Shown one piece after another: positions 1 through 6,290 of a stretch of DNA of 10,912 nucleotides (position 1 is the first letter of the stretch; every line of letters begins with the position of its first letter). The stretch comes from Candidatus Roizmanbacteria bacterium CG06_land_8_20_14_3_00_34_14 (lineage in GTDB: Bacteria > Patescibacteriota > Microgenomatia > UBA1406 > GWC2-37-13): positions 1 to 10,912 of the forward strand of contig PEVZ01000055.1 in the NCBI GenBank assembly GCA_002779665.1. The letters run 5' to 3'. The notes under the pieces were generated by a model. That model searched no databases and was not told where the DNA came from. It saw nothing but the letters and a program-made list of their open reading frames with translations. The translations under genes were made by a program, and so were the position numbers.

Positions 1-44
1 AAATATTTGATAACTCTAAATTATCCCAGCCGGTTTATTCAAAA

Positions 45-87
45 GCGGACATTTCTATTCTTGCGGAGGCGGACATTTCTATTCTTG
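45..87. repeat. Two-copy 19-bp direct repeat, possible insertion-sequence end
   Basis: The 19-mer GCGGACATTTCTATTCTTG occurs exactly at 45-63 and 69-87, a 24-bp period with only a 5-bp spacer. Read on the minus strand it begins ACACAAGAATAGAAATGTCC just after the second copy. Repeated subterminal blocks of this kind are typical transposase-binding sites at the ends of DDE-type insertion sequences. No transposase is visible, so the element, if there is one, would lie to the left of the window. I infer an IS end from the layout only. A short regulatory repeat is the alternative. Confidence 0.4.
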
Positions 88-109
88 TGTAAGAAATAAA
101 AAGGACTTG

Positions 110-139
110 TTGACAATATTATAAATATGTTAGTATTAA
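110..139 (+). promoter_or_regulatory. Candidate sigma-70 promoter for the small ORF at 143
   Basis: There is an exact TTGACA at 110-115. Candidate -10 boxes are TAGTAT at 131-136, preceded by an extended TG at 128-129 (15-bp spacer), or TATTAA at 134-139 (18-bp spacer). With either box transcription would start very near the ATG at 143, so the transcript would have little or no leader. No ribosome-binding site is visible there. Confidence 0.4.
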
Positions 140-142
140 CTT

Positions 143-304
143 ATGGTAAAAATACCTTTTTTAGAAAGTAAAAAAATAAAAACAAAAAGTTTTTTTGATT
201 TTCGTTCTTCTGATAAAAAAAAGATTATTGAGAAAGCTGTTTATGAATCTACAAAGAAACAAGTAAAACTTCTCAAAGAATGTGGTTATGTTTTTGGTAA
301 TTAA
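143..304 (+). CDS. Small basic hypothetical protein, 53 aa
   Basis: An ATG at 143 opens a 53-codon frame ending in TAA at 302-304. The product starts MVKIPFLESK, is rich in Lys and Phe, and has a probable helix in its second half (around residues 24-46, beginning DKKKIIEKAV). It has no signal peptide, membrane segment or recognised motif, and I do not recognise its family. A TTGACA-type promoter lies directly upstream. Its stop is tail-to-tail with the polyprenyl synthase gene: both stop codons share the TTAA at 301-304. The promoter and clean frame make it plausible, but at this length in AT-rich DNA a chance ORF cannot be excluded. Confidence 0.45.
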   Translation: MVKIPFLESKKIKTKSFFDFRSSDKKKIIEKAVYESTKKQVKLLKECGYVFGN

Positions 305-1278
305 ATTTTGAAATCTTTTATCTTAATAAATATTTCTTTCATTAACTTAGTTAATAACTTATCCGGAAAATAAAGATTTAATTTATTTTCTATCTTAATT
401 GACTCATTGGCTATTTTATTTTTTATTTCATCATCAATCTTATATTTAATTAATGTTTTTTTAAACCAAATTAAATCTTCTTCTTTTAATTTTAGTTTTC
501 CAAAAAAAGAATAAAAACGTTTTTTTTCTTGTTCGTTTGATCTCTCCAAGAATTTTTTAATTATAAGTGTATTTTTTCCATCAATAATATCTGTGTCAGT
601 TAATTTTCCAATCTTTTTTTCATCTCCAAAAATTCCATCATAATCATCTTTAATTTGAAATAATATGCCAACTTCTCTCAAAACTTCTCCCCATTTATTA
701 ATTTCTATTTGATTAACTTTTGCTAAATTTAATGCTATCAATGCTGGTTTAACAAAAGTATAGCGCGCAGTTTTTAATTCCATAATTTTACTTATATCGT
801 CAATTTTGATGGTGTCTAAATATTCCCCAATTAAAAGTTCCTGTTTAAATTCATTATATAAATCAATAATTTTTCTCTCAATAATTTCTTGATAAAATAT
901 TTCATCGACCAACATTAAGGCTAAATCACCTGCCAAAATTGCTATTGAGATATTATATTTTTTATGAACAGTCGGCTCACCTCTTCTTAAATCTGAATTA
1001 TCAATAATATCGTCGTGAATCAAAGCAAAACTATGAAACAATTCAAATATAAAAGATAGCTTTAATATCTTTCCCGGGTTTTGGGAAGAGTAGCTTAAAA
1101 GGGCATAATAAAAAATTGACGGCCGTAATCGCTTACCACCGTTATTAATAAACTCCTTTATTATCTTTAATAAATCACTTCCTTTTTCGTCAATTTTTTC
1201 TGCTAATTTTATTTTTTCGTCTAAATAGATATTAATTCCTTGGTCGAATTGTTTTTTAAAATTATCAAGTATTTTCAT
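301..1278 (-). CDS. Short-chain (all-E) polyprenyl diphosphate synthase (FPP/GGPP synthase type)
   Basis: This cytosolic enzyme condenses IPP with allylic diphosphates to make the E-prenyl primer that the neighbouring UppS elongates. The 325-aa length is normal for the family. Visible motifs are GGKRLRP (47-53), the first Asp-rich motif DDIID (89-93), GEPTVH (100-105), LAGD (115-118), KTARYT (169-174) and the second Asp-rich motif DDYDG (211-215) followed by FGDEKK and GK. The fifth Asp of the second motif is Gly. I believe DDxxG is also seen in some bacterial short-chain synthases, so this need not mean loss of function. Phe84, five residues before the first motif, is an aromatic at the position that limits chain length in short-chain enzymes, so I infer a C15 or C20 product. 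It is the last gene of the mevalonate cluster, and its ATG overlaps the UppS stop (ATGA). Confidence 0.93.
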   Translation of the reverse strand: MKILDNFKKQFDQGINIYLDEKIKLAEKIDEKGSDLLKIIKEFINNGGKRLRPSIFYYALLSYSSQNPGKILKLSFIFELFHSFALIHDDIIDNSDLRRGEPTVHKKYNISIAILAGDLALMLVDEIFYQEIIERKIIDLYNEFKQELLIGEYLDTIKIDDISKIMELKTARYTFVKPALIALNLAKVNQIEINKWGEVLREVGILFQIKDDYDGIFGDEKKIGKLTDTDIIDGKNTLIIKKFLERSNEQEKKRFYSFFGKLKLKEEDLIWFKKTLIKYKIDDEIKNKIANESIKIENKLNLYFPDKLLTKLMKEIFIKIKDFKI

Positions 1279-1970
1279 TTGCCAAAACGCCGAAGACGTT
1301 GTGAATAATCATTAATGGCGACTCCCAGTTCACTATCTGAAAAATTTGGAAAAAGTAAATCTGAAAAATATAGCTCGCTGTATTCGCTTTGCCAAAGCAT
1401 AAAACCAGAGAGTCTTTTTTCTCCCCCAGTTCTAATTATCAAATCCGGATCAGGAATTCCCGCTGTGTCTAAATAATTACCGAAATTATCTTTAATTAGA
1501 TTTCGAATTTCGAATTTCGAATTTCGAATTTTATCGATCGCTCTAATTATTTCATCTCTTCCACCATAATTTAATCCAATCATAAAAGTCATTTTATTAT
1601 TATTTTTTGTAACCTCAACGACCTTAGCTATCTCCTTTTGTAAATCTTCTGGTAACTTGGATAAGTCACCGATTGCCAAAAATCGTACTCCTTTTTTATT
1701 AAATTCTCCCGTCTTATTTTTTAAAAAATATCTCGTTAATTCAAATAAATTATTTAGCTCTTCTTTACTCCTTCCAACCAAATTTTCGGTCGATAGTGCC
1801 CAAAAAGTAAAATATTTTATATTAAAACGAATTAATTCATTTATTAAATTTGGCAAGGTTGTTTGCGCTGCATAGCGATGTCCTTCCATTGATGGTTTTC
1901 CATTTTCTTTTGCCCAACGACGGTTGCCGTCCGGAATAATTGCAACATGTTTTGGAAGACTGTTATTCAT
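1275..1970 (-). CDS. uppS: Isoprenyl (undecaprenyl) diphosphate synthase, cis-prenyltransferase
   Basis: It extends an E-prenyl diphosphate with Z-units to form the lipid carrier used for peptidoglycan and surface glycans. At 231 aa it is slightly short for a bacterial UppS. The N-terminal IIPDGNRRWA (11-20) holds the catalytic Asp14. STEN is at 60-63. The C-terminal family signature runs from about 174 to 202 (DPDLIIRTGGE, then the FxLWQxxYSELYF pattern). The variable linker between YGGRDE (135-140) and that signature is made partly of a 7-bp DNA tandem repeat, read as IRNSKFEIRN (148-157). It lies one base after the decarboxylase gene and its stop overlaps the next start, which implies cotranscription. 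Cis-prenyltransferase is certain; C55 as the product is inferred. Confidence 0.94.
   Translation of the reverse strand: MNNSLPKHVAIIPDGNRRWAKENGKPSMEGHRYAAQTTLPNLINELIRFNIKYFTFWALSTENLVGRSKEELNNLFELTRYFLKNKTGEFNKKGVRFLAIGDLSKLPEDLQKEIAKVVEVTKNNNKMTFMIGLNYGGRDEIIRAIDKIRNSKFEIRNLIKDNFGNYLDTAGIPDPDLIIRTGGEKRLSGFMLWQSEYSELYFSDLLFPNFSDSELGVAINDYSQRLRRFGK
1501..1528. repeat. Perfect 7-bp tandem repeat inside uppS, (TTTCGAA) x4
   Basis: Four exact TTTCGAA units lie head to tail within the coding sequence. They encode part of the peptide IRNSKFEIRN in a loop that varies between UppS proteins. Seven is not a multiple of three, so the tract is read in all three phases and gives a seven-residue peptide period. 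The rotated unit AATTTCG resembles the AATTCTA and AATTCTG units in the PMK-like and HMGR genes. Confidence 0.9.
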
Positions 1971-1971
1971 A

Positions 1972-2931
1972 TTAAAACAAGTGATCTTTTGTTAATCTTA
2001 CTCCAATTGCAGGTCGGTTAACAATAGATTTCTTAATTTCCTTAATCTCTTTTAATCTGTAGATTAGTTTATCTTTATTTTTTTCCTCAACAATCAGATG
2101 AACGTCCTGTCCGGTGTTAAGAGTAAAGTAAACATCTAAGCCCTCACTCCTCCACTGTTTGACTAATTTCATCAACTTAAGTGTTTCAGGACACCAATAA
2201 ATAAGCGATGGGGTCGACGTCAACATAATGGCGTGCAGCTCTAATGCTTCACTTTCAATAATTTCTCCAAGGTTAGTAAAGTTTTTTGTTTCAAGCGCTT
2301 TTTTAAACCGGTGTATTTTATCTTTAAGATTATTTAATCTTGTTTGAAAAAATGGACTCGTTGAAGCTAATTTTTGCCCATCAGTTGAAGAAATATCTTT
2401 TTTTTCACTACTAACAATTACTACAACATCAATTATTTTCCAATAATCTGGAGGATAAATAGATTTTGCCCTCTCCCCTTCCCACTCAACAAATCCATCA
2501 GAAATTGAACGACAGGCAGAACCCGACCCAAGGCGAGCCAGGCTTGATAATTCTTTTTTATTTAAATTTAATCCTATTGATTTTGTTGATGCCAAGGCAA
2601 GCGCAGCAAAACCTGAAGCAGAAGATGATAGACCAGTCCCATCAGGAAAATTATTTTTTGAAATAACTTTGGCTTTTAAAAATACATTTGCTTTTTGTCT
2701 AACTAAATTTAAAAATTGAATAACCCGAATAGCTTCTTTTAAATTTTCTTTTCCATTAATAGTCACCAAATCTTCTTTAAAATCTGGACTAAATTCTACT
2801 GTTGTAGTCGTTACTAAGTTGCTCAAATTCATAGAGATACTCCCGTTTGCCGGCAATTTTAATTCTTCATCTTTTTTCCCCCAATATTTTATGAAGGCTA
2901 TGTTTGATGGCGCAATAGCGGTTGCTTTCAT
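1972..2931 (-). CDS. mvaD: Mevalonate-diphosphate decarboxylase-like GHMP protein
   Basis: Members of this family phosphorylate and decarboxylate mevalonate 5-diphosphate to IPP, or act on related phosphomevalonates. The 319 aa are full length. KYWGK (15-19), LPANGSISM (26-34), the ATP loop GLSSSASGF (100-108) and GSGSACRS (135-142), with the conserved Arg141, are all present. In the C-terminal motif, where classical enzymes read DAGPN with the catalytic Asp (283 in S. aureus, 302 in yeast), this protein reads NTGQD, placing Asn272 at the Asp. That alignment is by eye. I infer either a decarboxylase with a different catalytic arrangement or a phosphomevalonate-type variant. A PMK-like kinase immediately upstream favours the diphosphate as substrate. 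Its ATG overlaps the upstream stop (ATGA). Confidence 0.88.
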   Translation of the reverse strand: MKATAIAPSNIAFIKYWGKKDEELKLPANGSISMNLSNLVTTTTVEFSPDFKEDLVTINGKENLKEAIRVIQFLNLVRQKANVFLKAKVISKNNFPDGTGLSSSASGFAALALASTKSIGLNLNKKELSSLARLGSGSACRSISDGFVEWEGERAKSIYPPDYWKIIDVVVIVSSEKKDISSTDGQKLASTSPFFQTRLNNLKDKIHRFKKALETKNFTNLGEIIESEALELHAIMLTSTPSLIYWCPETLKLMKLVKQWRSEGLDVYFTLNTGQDVHLIVEEKNKDKLIYRLKEIKEIKKSIVNRPAIGVRLTKDHLF

Positions 2932-3818
2932 ACGTTGATTTTAGCATTAATAATTTCTCCACCGGCGTTAATAATTGCCGACTCAACATTCTTTATTTTA
3001 TTCTTTGGAGTTAAGGCAATCATACAATCTCCTCCACCGGCTCCGGATAATTTTGCTCCGTAAGCACCTGCAGAAACAGCGCTAAAACACATATTGTCTA
3101 ACTTTTCTGTGCTGACTCCAAGCTCTTGAAGGAGTTTATGATTTTGATTCATCAGCTCTCCAGTTTTTTTCCAATCGGAATTTACTAAACTTATTTTTGC
3201 TTCTTCAACAATTTTGCCTATTTTAGAAAATATTTTTTTGTATTCTGATTCAGAATTATGAATTCTAAATTCTAAATTTTTAACTATTGATGCCGTGTCC
3301 GCCTTAATCCCTGAATACCCGATCACTAATGATAAATCTTTAACAGATAACGTCTCAATTATTTGTCCACCACTAACATAATAAATCGTCTTTCCATAAA
3401 TAGCTGAAGCAATATCAAAGCCTGATCCGACTTTTTGAATTGTACGAATTACTTTATAACCCAAATCAAAAATTTCCTTTTTTGAAGTTTCAATTCCGTA
3501 AAATTTACTTAATGCTTTTATTGTGGCAACGGTCACAGCCGAAGATGATCCAAGCCCAAATTTTGAAGAAAAATTACTGAAAGTTTTAATTAATATTTTA
3601 TTATCAACTTTATACTTTTCACAAAAATGTTTAATTGCTTCTTCTACAAAAATAGTGTCTTTAACTTGGGGTGCTTCGATTTTAAGCGGTCCTGAATTTT
3701 TCTCCACTTCAACGTAGACTCTTGGCGAAACGGTCGTTACAATACACGGGTATCCATAAACAACCGCGTGTTCACCAAATAACAATAACTTTCCAGGGGC
3801 AGATGCTTTTATATTCAT
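2928..3818 (-). CDS. GHMP kinase, probable phosphomevalonate kinase
   Basis: It is most likely the kinase converting mevalonate 5-phosphate to the 5-diphosphate. At 296 aa it begins like a mevalonate kinase, with APGKLLLFGEHAVVYG (7-22), and has the ATP loop FGLGSSSA (87-94). The middle reads KVGSGFDIASAIYG (129-142), matching the GSGFD motif of phosphomevalonate kinases, not the PSGxDN of mevalonate kinases. The C-terminal loop is SGAGGGDC (258-265), again PMK-like. A dedicated mevalonate kinase lies just upstream, so the second kinase step is the natural role. Residues about 180-189 are encoded by a 7-bp repeat tract. It starts 12 bases after the mevalonate kinase gene and overlaps the decarboxylase start. 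A second mevalonate kinase is the main alternative. Confidence 0.8.
   Translation of the reverse strand: MNIKASAPGKLLLFGEHAVVYGYPCIVTTVSPRVYVEVEKNSGPLKIEAPQVKDTIFVEEAIKHFCEKYKVDNKILIKTFSNFSSKFGLGSSSAVTVATIKALSKFYGIETSKKEIFDLGYKVIRTIQKVGSGFDIASAIYGKTIYYVSGGQIIETLSVKDLSLVIGYSGIKADTASIVKNLEFRIHNSESEYKKIFSKIGKIVEEAKISLVNSDWKKTGELMNQNHKLLQELGVSTEKLDNMCFSAVSAGAYGAKLSGAGGGDCMIALTPKNKIKNVESAIINAGGEIINAKINV
3254..3281. repeat. 7-bp tandem repeat inside the PMK-like gene
   Basis: Four consecutive 7-bp units occur here: AATTATG, AATTCTA, AATTCTA and AATTTTT. They encode part of KNLEFRIHNS (180-189) in a surface-type linker after the KADT motif. The unit is of the same family as the tracts in uppS and HMGR. 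Confidence 0.8.
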
Positions 3819-3830
3819 ATAAATATTACT

Positions 3831-4769
3831 TTAATTAATTAAAGTGGATATTCGTTTTAATCCTATATTGTCAGGAATAAATTTATGATAAATAATCTTT
3901 CTTTTTATTAGGTAATTAATTAATTTATCAATTTGATCAGTATAAAATAAAATAAATCCTGAACCTTTCTTTCTTCCTCCCGCTCCGGTGACTTTACCTA
4001 CACCGAACTTTGATAATTCTTTAAGTAATTTTTTTGTTCTGTCTGACACAATTCCCAACTCTTCCAATAATTTTTCATTGACAAACAGACTGTTTTTGAA
4101 CTGATCAACATTTTCTTTTTCAATCGCGCTTAATATGTTATTCGTTTCATTCTCAATATTGTTTAAAAGTGTTTCAACCGATTTAACCGATTCAACCGAT
4201 TCAACAATCTCTCCCGTTGTTTCTTCAGGTTTCCCGCTATCAATTAATAATAAATTTTTTTCAATATTTTTTGATATCTTATCATTTAATTTTTTTAAAC
4301 TGACTTTTTTTTGATATAAAATTAATCCGCCAAAACACGAAGCATAATTATCAACCCCTGAAGGATTTGAATGAAAATGTTTTTCAATTTCAAAAGCAAT
4401 ATCATTAATTATTTTTTTATCAAATTGTTTTCCTGTATAAAATTCTAAAAATGATGCAACTGAAGCAACGGATAATGCGGCAGATGATCCAAGACCTCGC
4501 CCAACCGGAATTTCCGATTCAATTTTATAATTAAATGGTTTATCAACGTATTTAATTTTTTGAATTATTAAATATTTTTTCACTTCGTCACTAATAAAAT
4601 TAATTTCCTTCATTGATTTACTATCTTTGTACGATCGTGCCAACTTAGTAACTATAAATTTTAATCGAAGATTAATGGCGGTAGCTAAGGCAGGTTTTCC
4701 ATAAACGACCGCGTGTTCTCCAGAAAGAATAGCTTTTGCTGGTGCCGAATAAATAATTTTGACTTTCAT
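3831..4769 (-). CDS. mvk: Mevalonate kinase
   Basis: It phosphorylates mevalonate to mevalonate 5-phosphate with ATP in the cytosol. At 312 aa it has the three GHMP motifs: SAPAKAILSGEHAVVYG (8-24), the ATP loop PVGRGLGSSAALS (88-100), and VTGAGG (260-265). HFHSNPSGVDN (131-141) is the mevalonate-kinase signature, with Asp140 as the predicted catalytic base. The third motif reads GAGGRKKGSG instead of the usual GAGGGGC, so a few extra polar residues sit in the loop. Residues 189-199 are a repeat (VESVESVKSVE) encoded by a 9-bp tandem. It follows the DUF35 gene by 28 bases. Upstream of the ATG is a weak purine run, AGAGAAAG, the only SD-like stretch I noticed in the cluster. Confidence 0.92.
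   Translation of the reverse strand: MKVKIIYSAPAKAILSGEHAVVYGKPALATAINLRLKFIVTKLARSYKDSKSMKEINFISDEVKKYLIIQKIKYVDKPFNYKIESEIPVGRGLGSSAALSVASVASFLEFYTGKQFDKKIINDIAFEIEKHFHSNPSGVDNYASCFGGLILYQKKVSLKKLNDKISKNIEKNLLLIDSGKPEETTGEIVESVESVKSVETLLNNIENETNNILSAIEKENVDQFKNSLFVNEKLLEELGIVSDRTKKLLKELSKFGVGKVTGAGGRKKGSGFILFYTDQIDKLINYLIKRKIIYHKFIPDNIGLKRISTLIN
4173..4208. repeat. 9-bp tandem repeat in the mevalonate kinase gene
   Basis: Four 9-bp units occur here: TTCAACCGA, TTTAACCGA, TTCAACCGA and the degenerate TTCAACAAT. On the coding strand they give the repeated tripeptide pattern SVE/SVK in a linker. Nine is a multiple of three, so unit gain or loss would keep the frame. Confidence 0.8.
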
Positions 4770-4797
4770 ATTATGCTTTCTCTGAAATGACTTTAGG

Positions 4798-5100
4798 CTA
4801 CTTCAGGGGCCTAAACTTTATTCCATACGCAATTACACCATCAACGGATGCTGTCCGAACTTTACGAAGTACTGAAATTAACTTTTTTCCAATTTTTAAA
4901 TCTTTTTCTTCGTGATCAACTAACTGTCCATAAACTTTTTCGTTATTCTCAAGTTCCACCAATACAACCGGATAAGGAGCGTATTTTTTAAAACCTGTCC
5001 CCGGCGTAAATATTTTAGTCCACAAAAATATCTTGCCCTTTTTACCTAATATTTTTCTAATATCTTTTTGCCTTCTCCAAATTTTTACCGGACTTATCAT
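4798..5100 (-). CDS. DUF35-family OB-fold protein lacking the zinc ribbon (thiolase/HMGS partner)
   Basis: In archaea a DUF35 protein bridges acetoacetyl-CoA thiolase and HMG-CoA synthase so that the acetoacetyl intermediate is passed directly between them. The gene order HMGS-thiolase-DUF35 here matches that arrangement. The 100-aa product keeps the N-terminal helix (SPVKIWRRQKDI, 3-14) and the OB-fold core: FLWTKIF (25-31), GTGFKKYAPYPVVLVEL (34-50) and GQLVDH (58-63). The usual rubredoxin-like zinc ribbon between helix and OB fold, with its Cys pairs, is absent. The protein has no cysteine at all, and about ten residues link the two parts. I infer a scaffold that no longer needs zinc. Family assignment is by pattern and context. 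Confidence 0.82.
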   Translation of the reverse strand: MISPVKIWRRQKDIRKILGKKGKIFLWTKIFTPGTGFKKYAPYPVVLVELENNEKVYGQLVDHEEKDLKIGKKLISVLRKVRTASVDGVIAYGIKFRPLK

Positions 5101-5104
5101 CGCT

Positions 5105-5134
5105 ATTTATAACAATTTATAACCATTTATAACT
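5105..5134. repeat. 10-bp AT-rich tandem repeat between the DUF35 and thiolase genes
   Basis: ATTTATAAC occurs at 5105-5113, 5115-5123 and 5125-5133, a 10-bp period with only the tenth base varying. It fills most of the 38-bp gap just upstream of the DUF35 start. It could spread by slippage or act as an unstructured leader. There is no ribosome-binding site in it. Confidence 0.75.
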
Positions 5135-5138
5135 ATTA

Positions 5139-6290
5139 TCAGCTACTCAATATCGTCACCACCGCCGTCCCGCCTGACCCGCCAACGTTGTGAGCCAAAC
5201 CATATTTGGCATTTTTAACCTGCCGATTATTTGCCTGTCCCGTCAACTGTAAAAATATCTCACCAATTTGTTTTATTCCGGTTGCGCCGACCGGATGACC
5301 TGATGCTTTTAAACCTCCTGAGGTGTTAACTATTAGATTTCCGCCGTTTCCATACGTTGTTGATTCTTCCATAATTTTTTGTCCGCCCTCACCTTTTTTC
5401 CAAAAACCCAAATCTTCCATTGCTAAAATTTCGGCAATCGAAAAACAATCGTGAAGTTCGGCAACATTAATATCTGATCTCTTAATCTTAGCCATTTTAA
5501 AAGCTTTATCTGAGACAATTTTTGTAGCCAGTATTTCATCAATGTTTTTTCTTGACTTCAAAGATATCGTGTCCGTCGCAATTTCCGATGCTAAAACGGA
5601 TGCTGAATAATCTTGCTTTTTTATAAAATTTAAATTGTTTGACATAATGATAGCCGATGCGCCATCAGAGATTGGTGAAGAATCCAAAACCTTCAAAGGA
5701 TAGGAAACATAAGCACTTTCTAAAACATCGTCTATGGAAATTTTTCTCCTAAAATGAGCTTTGTCATTAAGTGTCCCGTGATAATGATTTTTTACAGAAA
5801 CGTAGGCAAGATTTTTTTCGGTGTAATGATATTTTTCCAAATAAAAATTTGCCATCATCGCGTAGAGCCCTGAAAAAGTCAGACCTGCTTCCTGTTCCTC
5901 GCCCGATGCGGCTGCCGAAAGAGCCGTAATTACTTCTTCAGGCGAATAATCAGTCATTTTTTCTGCACCAATTACCAAAACATTTTTATTACTATTTGCG
6001 TCAAGATAAGTTTTGGCTAAATTAAAAGCAGTTCCGCCTGAAGCACAAGCCGCTTCGGTTCTAAAAACAGGAATATTAACATCCAAAATTTCTGATAATT
6101 TTGATGTTGAATGAAGATTATTTCCCAAAACTCCTGCCAACATATTACCAAAAAAAACCGCATCAATTTTTTTTCTTTCTAAATTTGTTGATTTTAAAAC
6201 ACCGTTGATAGCCTCTTCCACCAAATCAAAGAGTGATTTATCCCAAAGTTCACCAAATTTAGTTGTGTAATATCCGGTTATATAATTCAT
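5139..6290 (-). CDS. Archaeal-type acetyl-CoA C-acetyltransferase (thiolase)
   Basis: It condenses two acetyl-CoA to acetoacetyl-CoA, the first step of the pathway. The 383 aa match the short archaeal/SCP-x-like thiolases. EAACASGG (79-86) carries the nucleophile Cys82. AELHDCFS is at 277-284. SGGLKASGHPVGATG (324-338) carries His332. The C-terminal loop is HNVGGSGG (367-374) in place of the CxGxG motif of classical bacterial thiolases, which is typical of the archaeal type. It begins inside the HMGS stop (ATGA) and is followed by the DUF35 gene, the same trio as the archaeal substrate-channelling complex. Endergonic acetoacetyl-CoA formation would be drawn forward by HMGS. Confidence 0.93.
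   Translation of the reverse strand: MNYITGYYTTKFGELWDKSLFDLVEEAINGVLKSTNLERKKIDAVFFGNMLAGVLGNNLHSTSKLSEILDVNIPVFRTEAACASGGTAFNLAKTYLDANSNKNVLVIGAEKMTDYSPEEVITALSAAASGEEQEAGLTFSGLYAMMANFYLEKYHYTEKNLAYVSVKNHYHGTLNDKAHFRRKISIDDVLESAYVSYPLKVLDSSPISDGASAIIMSNNLNFIKKQDYSASVLASEIATDTISLKSRKNIDEILATKIVSDKAFKMAKIKRSDINVAELHDCFSIAEILAMEDLGFWKKGEGGQKIMEESTTYGNGGNLIVNTSGGLKASGHPVGATGIKQIGEIFLQLTGQANNRQVKNAKYGLAHNVGGSGGTAVVTILSS

Noticed and set aside
45-87. CRISPR-like direct repeat
   Set aside because: Only two copies with a 5-bp spacer; no array and no cas genes.
2466-2666. Plus-strand ORF opposite the decarboxylase gene
   Set aside because: No recognisable product; it lies wholly within a strongly conserved enzyme gene on the other strand.
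3828-3845. 18-bp perfect palindrome ACTTTAATTAATTAAAGT at the mevalonate kinase stop
   Set aside because: Almost all A/T, overlaps the stop codon, has no T-tract, and the operon continues 12 bases later; likely compositional.
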